A stretch of DNA of 64,000 bases from Tessaracoccus sp. (lineage in GTDB: Bacteria; Actinomycetota; Actinomycetes; Propionibacteriales; Propionibacteriaceae), in the NCBI RefSeq assembly GCF_016714275.1, contig NZ_JADJNP010000002.1, positions 806,001 to 870,000 of the forward strand, read 5' to 3'. Both the position numbers and the translations under genes were made by a program. This document shows, piece after piece, positions 24,294 through 32,582 of this stretch; position 1 is the first letter of the stretch; every line of letters begins with the position of its first letter. Below the pieces are notes generated by a model. The model did not search any database, was not told the origin of the DNA, and saw only the letters and a list, made by a program, of their open reading frames with translations.

Positions 24294-26351
24294 TCAGCTC
24301 ACCAGCGACTTCGCGGTGTTGGCGACGTTGTCGGCGGTGAAGCCGAACTCCTCGAAGCACTTATTGCCCGACGCGGAGGCACCGAAGTGTTCGATGCTGA
24401 CCGATGCGCCGGCCGGGCCGACGTACTTCGTCCACCCCATCGCGATGCCTGCCTCGACGCTCACGCGCGCGGTGACCGCGGCCGGCAGGACCGACTCGCG
24501 GTACTCGGCCGGCTGCTCGTCGAACCACTCCTGGCAGGGCATCGACACCACACGGGTCGCGATGCCGTCGGCCTGGAGCTGGTCCTGAGCCGCCAACGCG
24601 ACGGCCACCTCGGAACCGGTGGCGATCAGGATGACCTGGAGCTCGCCCTGTTCCTCGCTGACCACGTACGCGCCCTGGGCCACGCCCTCGGCGGAGGCGT
24701 ACCGGTCACCGCGGGCGATGGTCGGAAGATCCTGGCGCGAAAGGATCAGGCCTGACGGGCGGGACGCGCGGCGCAGGATCTCGCCCCATGCGACGGAGGT
24801 CTCGTTCGCGTCCGCCGGGCGCACGATGTCAAGACCGGGGATCGCGCGCAACGCAGCGAGGTGTTCGATCGGCTGATGCGTCGGGCCGTCCTCGCCCACA
24901 CCCACCGAGTCATGCGACCACACGAAGATCGACGGCACACCCATCAGCGCGGCGAGCCGCACCGCGGGGCGCATGTAGTCGGCGAACACCAGGAACGTGC
25001 CACCGTAAGCCCGGGTCAGTCCGGAAAGCGTGATCCCGTTGACGATGCCGCCCATCGCGTGCTCGCGGATCCCGAAGTGCAGGGTCCGCCCGAACGGGTT
25101 GCCCTTCCACTCCTTCGTCGAACGGACCTCGGGCAGGAAGCTCGGCTCGCCCTTCATCGTCGTGTTGTTCGACCCCGCCAAGTCAGCAGAGCCACCCCAC
25201 AACTCCGGCAGCTGATCGGCAAGCGCGGACAGCACGTCCCCGGAAGCGGCGCGGGTCGACTTCTTGCCCTCCTCGAACACCGGCAGCGTCAGGTCCTCGG
25301 GCAGCTTGCGGGCCTGAACCCGCTGCAGCAGCGTGACGCCCTCCGGGTTGGCCTCTGCCCACTCCGCGAACTTGACGTCCCACTCGGCCCGCACCGTCGC
25401 GGCCCGGCCCGCAAGACTCGCCCGCGCGTGCGCAACGGCATCCTTGTCGACGGCAAACGGCTTCTGCTCGAACCCGAGCAGGGTCTTCATCGCGGCGATC
25501 TCGTCGCCACCGATCTTCGCGCCGTGCACCGAGTGCGAGCCCTGCTTGTTCGGCAGCGGCCATCCGATCACCGTGGTCAGCTTGATGAAGCTCGGCTTGT
25601 CCGTGACCGCCTTCGCCGCCTCGATCGCGTCGTACAGCGCCTGGACATCTTCCTTGTACTCGGTCCCACCGTTGGTCCAGTCGACGTGCTGCACGTGCCA
25701 GCCGTACGCCTCGTACCTGGCTGCGGCATCCTCGGTGAACGAGATATCGGTCTCGCCCTCGATGGTGATGCGGTTGTCGTCGTAGATCAGCACCAGATTG
25801 CCCAGGTTCTGGGTCGCCGCCAGCGACGACGCCTCCGACGAGACACCCTCCTGAAGACACCCGTCGCCGGCGATCGTGTACACGTAGTGGTCGAACACGG
25901 ACTCACCCAGCGGCGTCTCCGGGTCGAAGATGCCGTGCTCGCGGCGGGCCGCCATCGCCATGCCCACAGCGTTCGAGATACCCGCACCCAACGGACCCGT
26001 CGTGCACTCCACGAACTTCGTGTGACCGTACTCCGGATGCCCCGGCGTCAGCGAACCCCACGTCCGCAACGACTCGATGTCACCCAGCTCAAGACCGAGA
26101 CCGCCCAGGTACAGCTGCGTGTACTGCGTCAACGACGCGTGACCGGCCGAAAGAACGAACCGGTCCCGGCCGATCCATCCCTCGTCGGAAGGATCGATGT
26201 TCATCACCTTCTGATAGAGCAGATATGCCACCGGAGCCAGCGACACCGGCGTCCCCGGGTGCCCGTTGCCGACCTTCTCGACGGCGTCGACGGCCAGAAT
26301 CCGGGCCGTATCAACCGCGCGGGTGTCCTGTTCGGTCCACTCAATAGTCAC
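24294..26351 (-). CDS. tkt: Transketolase
   Basis: A 685-residue thiamine-diphosphate transketolase of the non-oxidative pentose phosphate pathway. Domain order is ThDP-binding (GHPGTPVSLAPVAYLLY, then GDGCLQEGVSSEASSLAAT with the metal-binding GDG...N), the pyrimidine-binding domain with the catalytic-Glu region RTLHFGIREHAMGGIVNG and the HDSVGVGEDGPTHQPIEHLA loop, then a C-terminal domain. The start is GTG 26351 with AAGGAAG upstream. A large palindromic repeat (26392-26565) lies about 40 bp upstream, close to its promoter. Confidence 0.95.
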   Translation of the reverse strand: MTIEWTEQDTRAVDTARILAVDAVEKVGNGHPGTPVSLAPVAYLLYQKVMNIDPSDEGWIGRDRFVLSAGHASLTQYTQLYLGGLGLELGDIESLRTWGSLTPGHPEYGHTKFVECTTGPLGAGISNAVGMAMAARREHGIFDPETPLGESVFDHYVYTIAGDGCLQEGVSSEASSLAATQNLGNLVLIYDDNRITIEGETDISFTEDAAARYEAYGWHVQHVDWTNGGTEYKEDVQALYDAIEAAKAVTDKPSFIKLTTVIGWPLPNKQGSHSVHGAKIGGDEIAAMKTLLGFEQKPFAVDKDAVAHARASLAGRAATVRAEWDVKFAEWAEANPEGVTLLQRVQARKLPEDLTLPVFEEGKKSTRAASGDVLSALADQLPELWGGSADLAGSNNTTMKGEPSFLPEVRSTKEWKGNPFGRTLHFGIREHAMGGIVNGITLSGLTRAYGGTFLVFADYMRPAVRLAALMGVPSIFVWSHDSVGVGEDGPTHQPIEHLAALRAIPGLDIVRPADANETSVAWGEILRRASRPSGLILSRQDLPTIARGDRYASAEGVAQGAYVVSEEQGELQVILIATGSEVAVALAAQDQLQADGIATRVVSMPCQEWFDEQPAEYRESVLPAAVTARVSVEAGIAMGWTKYVGPAGASVSIEHFGASASGNKCFEEFGFTADNVANTAKSLVS

Positions 26352-26391
26352 GTGTTCTTCCTTACTGCTTCGTTTTGGCCAACCCTATCGC

Positions 26392-26565
26392 GGCCTAGTG
26401 TCGCGTGTCGGAGGTAGGTTGATGGATTCTGGTGTCCCAGTGGATGGATCGCAAGGCCGACGAGCGAGGGAGCACTTGGTCGTTCATCGAGCGAGGAGAA
26501 CGCAGCGAGGCGCCGCTGGGGCGCCAGAAACCGCAAGCTACTTCCGACACGCGGCACCAGGGCCT
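26392..26565. repeat. Large palindromic element, copy 1
   Basis: Left arm 26392-26446 and right arm 26511-26565 are imperfect inverted repeats of about 55 bp (for example cgcgtgtcgga opposite its complement ccgacacgcg). They flank a 64-bp core that contains gatcgcaaggccgacga (26447-26463) and gaggagaacg (near 26494). The same core occurs at 30450-30613 with different arms that still pair. It contains no ORF. It lies upstream of tkt. Confidence 0.7.
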
Positions 26566-26641
26566 GTTGCGGAAGCGGTGGCCGTAGCGAGCAGGGCCCT
26601 AGCCCCGTGATGCCTCGGACACGGGATGTGAACGGTCACGC

Positions 26642-26851
26642 TCACTCGCCGTCGTCAGCCCAGATGATGTTGGGGCCGTAGGAGGCGGGCAGGTCTGCGG
26701 CCGAGATCGTCGTCGCCATGCGATCGTCCTCGCCGACGCCCTTCTGCCGACCACCGGGCTCGACGGGGCGGATGGACTCTCCCAGCGCCTCGCGGACCAG
26801 CTTCTGGATGCCCTCGGGCTCCGAGGGATCGAACGTGCGTGTCTCCGCCAT
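26642..26851 (-). CDS. Small hypothetical protein coupled to the phosphoribosyltransferase
   Basis: A 69-residue acidic protein (MAETRTFDPSEPEGIQKLV...). It has no membrane segment, signal peptide or motif that I recognise. ATG 26851 lies four bases after the phosphoribosyltransferase stop and has GGGAGG upstream, so it is probably translated from the same message. A conserved-looking C-terminus PASYGPNIIWADDGE ends the protein. The function is unknown. Confidence rests on coupling and codon use, not homology. Confidence 0.6.
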   Translation of the reverse strand: MAETRTFDPSEPEGIQKLVREALGESIRPVEPGGRQKGVGEDDRMATTISAADLPASYGPNIIWADDGE

Positions 26852-26855
26852 GTAC

Positions 26856-27359
26856 CTACGCCTCCCTCGTGACGGGCGGCTCCGAGGACCAGGGGAAGAC
26901 GATCCAGTCGTCGGTGGCGCGCCACACGAAGTCGGGTTGGATGAGGGTGCGCGGCTTCGAGTAGAGAACCGCCGAGCGCACCTCCGCACCGAACCCTCGC
27001 AGCAGCTTGATCACCAAGCCGAGCGTGCGCCCGGAGTCGGCGACGTCGTCGACGACGAGGATCCGCTTGCCCGCGATGGACTCGGTGTCCAGCATCGGGG
27101 CGAGCAGCACCGGGTCCGGAAGGGTCTGGTTGACGTCGGTGTAGAACTCGACGTTGATCGCGTCGGAGAGCTTGACCCCCAGCGCGTAGGTCAGGGCGCC
27201 CGCGAGGCAAAGACCGCCGCGCGCGACCGCGATGATGACGTCGGGCTCGAAGCCCGAGTTCGCGATGTCCTGTGCGAGCTCACGGTTCGCCGTCCCCAGT
27301 CCCTCCCAGGTCAGGATCTCCTTGGTGTCCAGGTCGCTCGAGTCAGCGTGGTAAGCCAT
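26856..27359 (-). CDS. Purine-type phosphoribosyltransferase
   Basis: A 167-residue type I phosphoribosyltransferase with the PRPP loop ILVVDDVADSGRT (about residues 99-111) and an upstream VARGGLCLAGAL PP loop. The fold and length resemble Gpt/xanthine or hypoxanthine phosphoribosyltransferases, which salvage free purine bases to nucleotides. The base specificity cannot be read from the sequence. A TAGCAT leaderless -10 lies six bases before the ATG. The small 69-residue gene follows immediately. Confidence 0.85.
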   Translation of the reverse strand: MAYHADSSDLDTKEILTWEGLGTANRELAQDIANSGFEPDVIIAVARGGLCLAGALTYALGVKLSDAINVEFYTDVNQTLPDPVLLAPMLDTESIAGKRILVVDDVADSGRTLGLVIKLLRGFGAEVRSAVLYSKPRTLIQPDFVWRATDDWIVFPWSSEPPVTREA

Positions 27360-27365
27360 GGCGTC

Positions 27366-27371
27366 ATGCTA
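27366..27371 (-). promoter_or_regulatory. -10 element of the leaderless phosphoribosyltransferase gene
   Basis: TAGCAT on the minus strand, six bases before the ATG at 27359. Confidence 0.5.
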
Positions 27372-27385
27372 GTGGTGCGTCCCCG

Positions 27386-27898
27386 TCAGTCGGGGGCAGG
27401 TCCGTCGAAGACTCTCGTCATGAAAACCGCGTCGAGCCAACGGCCGAACTTGCGGCCCACCTGCGGCAGTCGCCCCGTCTCCTCGAAGCCGAGGCGGCGG
27501 TGGAAGGCGATGGACTTCTCGTTGTCGGCATCGATCACGCCGACCATGACGTGGACGCCGCGTCCGCTCGCGTAGTCGATCAGCGCGTTCATCAGCATCC
27601 GGCCGCCGCCCGAGGCCCGCTTCCCCTCAGCGATATAGATGCTGTGTTCCACCGTCGGCGCCCAGCCGGCGAGCGTACGGAACGGACCGTAGCTGGCGAA
27701 CCCGGAGACAGCGCCGTCGTCGGTCACGAGGACAAGTACCGGGCAGTCGGCGGCGGTCAACCGTGCGAACCAGGCGTTCCTGTCCTCCAGGGTGACGGGT
27801 TCGAGGGCCCACGAGGCGGTGGTGCCGACCCCGGCGTCGTTGTAGATCGCCGTGATGTCCGGGAGATCGCTCTGACGGGCGGGGCGAATGGTCGGCAT
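27386..27898 (-). CDS. GNAT acetyltransferase, phosphinothricin acetyltransferase-like
   Basis: A 170-residue GNAT protein (MPTIRPARQSDLPDITAIYN...). It has the acetyl-CoA loop region EGKRASGGGRMLMNAL (about residues 106-121) and the GVIDADNEKSIAFHRRLGFEETG segment. The whole pattern matches the PAT/MnaT group, which acetylates phosphinothricin, methionine sulfone or sulfoximine. The native substrate is unknown. The start at 27898 is chosen because TAGGAT lies seven bases upstream; an ATG at 27907 would lie inside that promoter. Confidence 0.85.
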   Translation of the reverse strand: MPTIRPARQSDLPDITAIYNDAGVGTTASWALEPVTLEDRNAWFARLTAADCPVLVLVTDDGAVSGFASYGPFRTLAGWAPTVEHSIYIAEGKRASGGGRMLMNALIDYASGRGVHVMVGVIDADNEKSIAFHRRLGFEETGRLPQVGRKFGRWLDAVFMTRVFDGPAPD

Positions 27899-27905
27899 GC
27901 GTTGC

Positions 27906-27911
27906 ATCCTA
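27906..27911 (-). promoter_or_regulatory. -10 element deciding the GNAT start
   Basis: TAGGAT on the minus strand, seven bases before the ATG at 27898. It overlaps the alternative ATG at 27907 and so argues against that start. Confidence 0.5.
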
Positions 27912-27938
27912 GTGCTGGTGCAGGGCAACGTTTGCCAT

Positions 27939-28754
27939 ATGACAACGCCAATCACTCAGGATGCCGTCCGCCTCACAGGCCCTTGGGGCTCCCTCACCGT
28001 GCAGCGACAGGGGGCGACGGTGTCGTCCTGGCAACCGGGTGGTGTCGAGCGGTTGTTCACCAGCCGCGACGCCGACCTCACCCAGGGCCGGATGTGGCAC
28101 GGCGGCATCCCCCTCTGCACACCGTGGTTCGGGCAGGCGGTCGGCAGCGGCTGGACCGTCCCGTGGGGCCACGGCCTGGTGTCGCGCACGCGGTGGGAAG
28201 TCGTCGACTCCTTCGCGGACGCGACGGGGGCGCGGGTGGCGCTACGCACCGACGCGACGGCGACCGCGCACCTCCAGGGCACGGAACGCTTCCCCCGCGA
28301 CCTCTCCTACCGCCTCGACGTCACCGCCGACGAGAAGGCCCTCACCCTGACCCTGACGATCGCGAGCCCCACCGCCGATGCCGTCGTCGACGCCGTCTTC
28401 CATCCCTACTTTGCGACGGACGCGCGGGAGGAGACGATCGACAGCCTCGCAGGGATCCCGTTCCACGACTACGCGACGGGGACCGACGGCGTCGACGCCG
28501 CGCCCGTGCCGGCCGCCGGACCCGTCGACCGCGTCTACGCCGGGGCGCGGTCGGTCACGCTCCCTCACGCGGGACTCTTGCTCGACGGCGCGGGCGCGGA
28601 CACCGTCGTGCTGTGGAACCCGGGACCGGGCAGCCCGAAGGTCCCGGATGAGGAGTGGGCAGGCTTCGTGTGCGTCGAGTACGGCGCCCTCGGGCGCCGT
28701 ATTCCCGCGGGCGAGACGATCGAGGTCGGCCTCAGCCTGCGGATCGCGGCCTAG
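27939..28754 (+). CDS. D-hexose-6-phosphate mutarotase, aldose 1-epimerase family
   Basis: A 271-residue beta-sandwich protein of the YeaD-type glucose-6-phosphate 1-epimerase family, interconverting alpha and beta anomers. Motifs include GGIPLCTPWFG (about residues 58-68), PWGHGLVSRTRWEV with the catalytic His, HPYFAT (second His) and VCVEYGAL with the acid near the C-terminus. The start is ATG 27939 (MTTPITQDAV). It is divergent from the GNAT gene, and its stop overlaps that of the MBL-fold gene by four bases. Confidence 0.87.
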   Translation: MTTPITQDAVRLTGPWGSLTVQRQGATVSSWQPGGVERLFTSRDADLTQGRMWHGGIPLCTPWFGQAVGSGWTVPWGHGLVSRTRWEVVDSFADATGARVALRTDATATAHLQGTERFPRDLSYRLDVTADEKALTLTLTIASPTADAVVDAVFHPYFATDAREETIDSLAGIPFHDYATGTDGVDAAPVPAAGPVDRVYAGARSVTLPHAGLLLDGAGADTVVLWNPGPGSPKVPDEEWAGFVCVEYGALGRRIPAGETIEVGLSLRIAA

Positions 28755-29356
28755 CGGCCCAGCCGCTCCGCCTCGGCGCCGATCGTCGTGTCGTCGCCGT
28801 GACCGGTGTGGACCACGGTGTCGTCGGGCAGCGCGAAAAGGCGCGCCCGGATCGACTCTTCGATCAGTGGACGGCTGCTGAACGAGCGCCCGGTGGCGCC
28901 GGGGCCGCCGTTGAACAGTGTGTCGCCGGTGAAGACGCAGCCAAGCGTCGGCGAGTACAGGCACACCGCACCCGGCGCATGGCCCGGCGTGTGCAGGACC
29001 TGCAGCGTCGCGGGGCCCACGGCGAACTCCTGCCCGTCGACGAGGTCGTGGTCCCAGCGTCGGTCCGGGTGCGTCAACCGCCAGACCGGCTCGTCGGCCG
29101 GGTGTAGCCAGATGGGCGCACCCGTGCGGTCGGCGAGCTCCGGGGCGAACCGGACGTGGTCGTCGTGCGCGTGCGTGCACACGATGGCCAGCACGCGACG
29201 GCCACCGACGGCATCCAGGATGGCGTCGACGTCGTGCGGGGCGTCGATGACGATCACCTCGCGGTCGTCGCCGACGATCCAGACGTTGTTGTCGACGTCG
29301 AACGTCTGTCCGTCCAGCGAGAAGGTTCCGCTCGTGACAGCGTGCGTGATGGTCAC
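28751..29356 (-). CDS. MBL-fold hydrolase paired with mycothiol dehydrogenase
   Basis: A 201-residue metallo-beta-lactamase-fold protein with THAHDDHV (about residues 61-68), HTPGHAPGA (about residues 120-128), TGDTLF and HTGHGDDT, giving a complete binuclear metal site of the glyoxalase II type. Its ATG overlaps the dehydrogenase stop by four bases. The pair matches Rv2259-Rv2260 of M. tuberculosis. It is a plausible thioesterase for S-formylmycothiol, releasing formate and mycothiol; that role is inferred from context. Confidence 0.87.
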   Translation of the reverse strand: MTITHAVTSGTFSLDGQTFDVDNNVWIVGDDREVIVIDAPHDVDAILDAVGGRRVLAIVCTHAHDDHVRFAPELADRTGAPIWLHPADEPVWRLTHPDRRWDHDLVDGQEFAVGPATLQVLHTPGHAPGAVCLYSPTLGCVFTGDTLFNGGPGATGRSFSSRPLIEESIRARLFALPDDTVVHTGHGDDTTIGAEAERLGR

Positions 29357-30438
29357 AGCAGCACCACCGAGCGCAGCACGTCGCCGCCGTGCATCTTCTC
29401 GAAGGCCTCCTCGACGTCACCCAGGCCGATCTCCTCGGTGACGAAGGCGTCGAGGTCCAGCCGGCCCTGGCGGTAGAGGTCGACGAGCATCGGGAAGTCC
29501 CGCGACGGCAGGCAGTCGCCGTACCAGCTGGACTTCAGCGCCCCACCGCGGCCGAACACGTCGATCAGCGGGATGTCGGGGACCTTCGCGTCGGGGTGCG
29601 GAACGCCGACGAGAACCACGGTGCCCGCAAGGTCGCGGGCGTAGAAGGCCTGCTTCCAGGTCTGCGGGATTCCGACGGCGTCGATCACGACGTCCGCGCC
29701 GAAGCCGCCCGTGAGCTCGCGGATGGCCTCGACGGCGTCAACCCGGCCGGAGTTGACGGTGTGCGTGGCGCCGAGATCCGTCGCCCGCTCGAGCTTCCTG
29801 TCGTCGAGGTCGACGGCGATGATCGTGCCCGCGCCGGCGAGCGCCGAGCCCGCGATGGCCGCGCAGCCGACGCCGCCGCAGCCGATGACCGCCACGGACT
29901 TTCCGCGTGCGACACCGCCGGTGTTGATGGCTGCGCCGAGGCCCGCCATGACGCCGCAGCCGAGCAGGCCGACGGCGGCCGCGCGCGCCTCCGGGTCGAC
30001 GAGGGTGCACTGGCCGGAGTGGACGAGCGTCTTCTCCACAAAGGCCCCGATGCCGAGCGCCGGGCTGAGCTCGGTGCCGTCGGCGAGCGTCATCTTCTGC
30101 GTGGCGTTGAAGGTCGAGAAGCAGTACTGGGGTTCTCCGCGGCGGCACGCGCGACAGTCGCCGCACACCGCGCGCCAGTTGAGGACCACGAAGTCACCGG
30201 GCTTCACGTTGGTGACACCCTCGCCGACCGCTTCGACGATCCCCGCCGCCTCGTGGCCGAGGAGGAACGGGAACTCGTCGTTGATCCCGCCGTCACGATA
30301 GTGGAGGTCGGTGTGGCACACGCCGCATGCCTGGATGGCGACGACGGCCTCACCGGGCCCGGGGTCCGGGACGATGATGGTTTCGAGTGTGACCGGGGCG
30401 CCCTTGGCGCGGGCGACGACGCCTTTGACTTCCTGCAT
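29353..30438 (-). CDS. mscR: S-(hydroxymethyl)mycothiol dehydrogenase / S-nitrosomycothiol reductase
   Basis: A 361-residue zinc alcohol dehydrogenase that oxidises the formaldehyde-mycothiol adduct. Catalytic zinc motifs are CGVCHTDLHYRDGG and GHEAAGIV. The structural zinc site is CGDCRACRRGEPQYC, followed by the NAD site GCGGVGCAAIAG. The sequence follows AdhE2/MscR (Rv2259) closely. It implies a mycothiol-producing host. TAAGGT lies seven bases before ATG 30438, so it is probably leaderless. Formate made by this pair could be consumed by the formate dehydrogenase at 12.8 kb. Confidence 0.9.
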   Translation of the reverse strand: MQEVKGVVARAKGAPVTLETIIVPDPGPGEAVVAIQACGVCHTDLHYRDGGINDEFPFLLGHEAAGIVEAVGEGVTNVKPGDFVVLNWRAVCGDCRACRRGEPQYCFSTFNATQKMTLADGTELSPALGIGAFVEKTLVHSGQCTLVDPEARAAAVGLLGCGVMAGLGAAINTGGVARGKSVAVIGCGGVGCAAIAGSALAGAGTIIAVDLDDRKLERATDLGATHTVNSGRVDAVEAIRELTGGFGADVVIDAVGIPQTWKQAFYARDLAGTVVLVGVPHPDAKVPDIPLIDVFGRGGALKSSWYGDCLPSRDFPMLVDLYRQGRLDLDAFVTEEIGLGDVEEAFEKMHGGDVLRSVVLL

Positions 30439-30445
30439 GGATGCC

Positions 30446-30451
30446 ACCTTA
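30446..30451 (-). promoter_or_regulatory. -10 element of leaderless mscR
   Basis: TAAGGT on the minus strand, seven bases before the ATG at 30438. It touches the edge of the palindromic element at 30450. Confidence 0.5.
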
Positions 30452-30613
30452 GTGGTGTGTCCCGGTGCTGAGATGCTGTTTGGCGGCCTTGGGGCGGATG
30501 CATCGCAAGGCCGACGAAGGAGTGCTACGTGGCGGTCCCGCGACTGAGGAGAACGAAGCGAGGCGCCGCATCCATTGCTGCAAGAGGGCGTCTCCGCTCC
30601 GGGACGCCCCACT
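30450..30613. repeat. Large palindromic element, copy 2
   Basis: Left arm (about 30451-30500) and right arm (about 30562-30612) pair imperfectly; the outer 20 bases are the best, with gtcccgg (30459-30465) facing ccgggac (30599-30605). The core catcgcaaggccgacga (30500-30516) and gaggagaacgaagcgaggcgccgc (30546-30569) match copy 1 at 26392-26565. It fills the divergent gap between mscR and pncA. Confidence 0.7.
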
Positions 30614-30682
30614 CGACGGCCCCGCGGGGCTCGTCAAGGGGGTGGAGGGTATCTTGGAGGGCCAACACAAGGAGGGACCGAG

Positions 30683-31246
30683 ATGGGCACAGCGTTGATC
30701 GTCGTCGACGTGCAGGTGGACTTCTGCGAGGGCGGCGCCCTCGGCGTGAAGGGAGGCAATTCCGTGGCCACCGCGGTCGCGGAACTCCTTTCCGGCGATC
30801 ACGGCTACGACCGCGTGGTCGCCACGCGGGACCACCACATCGACCCGGGCTCCCACTTCTCGGACGATCCCGACTACGTCGACAGCTGGCCGAGGCACTG
30901 CGTCGTCGGTACGCCCGGCCAGGCGCTGCACCCGGCGCTCTCCTCCTTCACCTTCGACGCGATCTTCGACAAGGGCTCCTACGAGGCGGCCTATAGCGGC
31001 TTCGAGGGCACGATCGGGGGCCATTCGGACGGCGATCGCCTTTCCGCCTGGCTGCGCCTGCACGACATCACGAAGGTGGACGTCTGCGGGATCGCCACCG
31101 ACTACTGCGTGCGCGCCACCGCCCTCGACGCCGCCGCGGAGGGCTTCGCCACCCGGGTGCTCGTGGGCCTCACGGCCGCTGTCCACCCGGACAACGTCCC
31201 GGCGGTCGTCGTGGAACTCAACGAGGCAGGCGCCACTGCGGAATGA
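30683..31246 (+). CDS. pncA: Nicotinamidase
   Basis: A 187-residue isochorismatase-fold amidase that hydrolyses nicotinamide to nicotinic acid for NAD salvage. The catalytic triad is visible: Asp in VVDVQVDFCEGG (about residue 9), Lys in FDKGSYEAAYSGFEG and nucleophile Cys in ATDYCVRATALDA. Metal-ligand Asp and His residues are in TRDHHIDPGSHFSD. ATG 30683 has ggaggg upstream. It is followed by a strong bidirectional terminator. Confidence 0.92.
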   Translation: MGTALIVVDVQVDFCEGGALGVKGGNSVATAVAELLSGDHGYDRVVATRDHHIDPGSHFSDDPDYVDSWPRHCVVGTPGQALHPALSSFTFDAIFDKGSYEAAYSGFEGTIGGHSDGDRLSAWLRLHDITKVDVCGIATDYCVRATALDAAAEGFATRVLVGLTAAVHPDNVPAVVVELNEAGATAE

Positions 31247-31287
31247 CACAAGACGGGTGGCGCCCGGAGGCACCACCCGTCTTGTGT
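31246..31287. terminator. Bidirectional terminator between pncA and rplA
   Basis: A perfect 15-bp stem (acacaagacgggtgg at 31246-31260 with its complement at 31273-31287) and a 12-nt loop, starting on the last base of the pncA stop codon. It serves both convergent transcripts. Confidence 0.85.
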
Positions 31288-31302
31288 ACGTCGTGAGTCA
31301 GC

Positions 31303-32001
31303 TCACTCGGCCGGCTTCGTGGCGGAGACGTCCACCGCGACGCTCGGGCTCATGGTCGCGGAGAAGGCGACCTTGCGGAGGTAGCGGCCCTTCGACGCCG
31401 ACGGCTTCAACCGCAGGACCTCCTCGAGCACCGCGAAGTAGTTCTCCGCGAGCTGCGCGTCCGCGAACGAGGCCTTGCCGATGATGAACTGCAAGTTCGC
31501 GTGACGGTCGATGCGGAACTCGATCTTGCCGCCCTTGATGTCGGACACGGCCTTGGCGGTGTCCATGGTCACGGTGCCGACCTTCGGGTTCGGCATCAGG
31601 CCACGGGGGCCGAGGACGCGGCCGAGGCGGCCGACCTTGCCCATCATGTCCGGGGTGGCGACGACGGCGTCGAAGTCGAGGTAGCCGCCGGCCACCTTCT
31701 CGATCAGCTCGTCGGTGCCGACCTCGTCGGCGCCCGCGGCGCGCGCCGCCTCAGCCTTGTCACCGGCGGCGAAGACGAGGACCCGTGCCGTCTTGCCAGT
31801 GCCGTGCGGAAGGTTGACCGTGCCGCGGACCATCTGGTCCGCCTTGCGGGGGTCGACGCCCAACCGGAGGGCGACGTCGATGGTCTCGTCGAACTTCGCC
31901 GTTGCCATCTCCTTGACGAGGCGGATGGCCTCCTCGGGGCTGTAGGCCTGCGAGCCGTCACGCTTGTCGGCGGCGGCGCGGTATGCCTTGCTGTGCTTCA
32001 T
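31303..32001 (-). CDS. rplA: 50S ribosomal protein L1
   Basis: A 232-residue L1 of normal length, including GTVNLPHGTGKTARVLVFA (about residues 61-79) and the GPRGLMPNPKVGTVT signature near residue 130. L1 binds 23S rRNA at the stalk and usually represses its own operon by binding a site in the rplK-rplA mRNA. A 92-bp gap separates it from rplK. The start at 32001 has AAGGAACC upstream. It is the last gene of secE-nusG-rplK-rplA. Confidence 0.97.
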   Translation of the reverse strand: MKHSKAYRAAADKRDGSQAYSPEEAIRLVKEMATAKFDETIDVALRLGVDPRKADQMVRGTVNLPHGTGKTARVLVFAAGDKAEAARAAGADEVGTDELIEKVAGGYLDFDAVVATPDMMGKVGRLGRVLGPRGLMPNPKVGTVTMDTAKAVSDIKGGKIEFRIDRHANLQFIIGKASFADAQLAENYFAVLEEVLRLKPSASKGRYLRKVAFSATMSPSVAVDVSATKPAE

Positions 32002-32093
32002 TCTGGTTCCTTAGTTCTCGCCGGACCGGGGCCCGGACACCAGTCGTGGTGTGGGGAGCACTCCCCTGCCACTCGTTCTTATGTGTGTGTGAT

Positions 32094-32525
32094 TCAGTCG
32101 TCGATCGTGACGCCCATCGAGCGCGCGGTGCCCTCGATGATCTTCATGGCGGCCTCGACGTCGTTCGCGTTGAGGTCAGGCAGCTTGGTGTTGGCGATCT
32201 CGCGGACCTGGTCCTTGGTGAGCTTGCCCACCTTGGTCTTCAGCGGGTTCGCGGAGCCGGACTGCAGGCCTGCGGCCTTCTTGATCAGCTCGGCGGCCGG
32301 CGGCGTCTTCGTGATGAAGGTGAACGTGCGATCCTCGTAGATGGTGATCTCGACGGGGATGACGTTGCCGCGCTGGGACTCCGTCTGGGCGTTGTACGCC
32401 TTGACGAACTCCATGATGTTGACGCCGTGCGGACCGAGAGCGGTACCGACCGGCGGCGCAGGGGTAGCTGCACCAGCGTTCAGGGCGACCTTGACGAGGG
32501 CCGCGACCTTCTTCTTGGGAGGCAT
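32094..32525 (-). CDS. rplK: 50S ribosomal protein L11
   Basis: A 143-residue L11: MPPKKKVAALVKVALNAGAA, PVGTALGPHGVNIMEF (the proline-rich loop that contacts 23S rRNA and thiopeptides), and KTKVGKLTKDQVREIA in the C-terminal rRNA-binding domain. It forms the GTPase-associated centre with 23S rRNA and is needed for RelA-type stringent activation. The start at 32525 fits the conserved N-terminus; upstream codons add unrelated residues. Confidence 0.97.
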   Translation of the reverse strand: MPPKKKVAALVKVALNAGAATPAPPVGTALGPHGVNIMEFVKAYNAQTESQRGNVIPVEITIYEDRTFTFITKTPPAAELIKKAAGLQSGSANPLKTKVGKLTKDQVREIANTKLPDLNANDVEAAMKIIEGTARSMGVTIDD

Positions 32526-32582
32526 GGGTGGGTCCTTTACCTGTGTGGATGGATGAGCCCGCAAGGCGGGCGATCGCCAATC

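Noticed and set aside
26604..26625. Small hairpin cccgtg/cacggg after the small hypothetical gene, read as a terminator
   Set aside because: Only six base pairs with a ten-base loop and no T tract; not strong enough to annotate.
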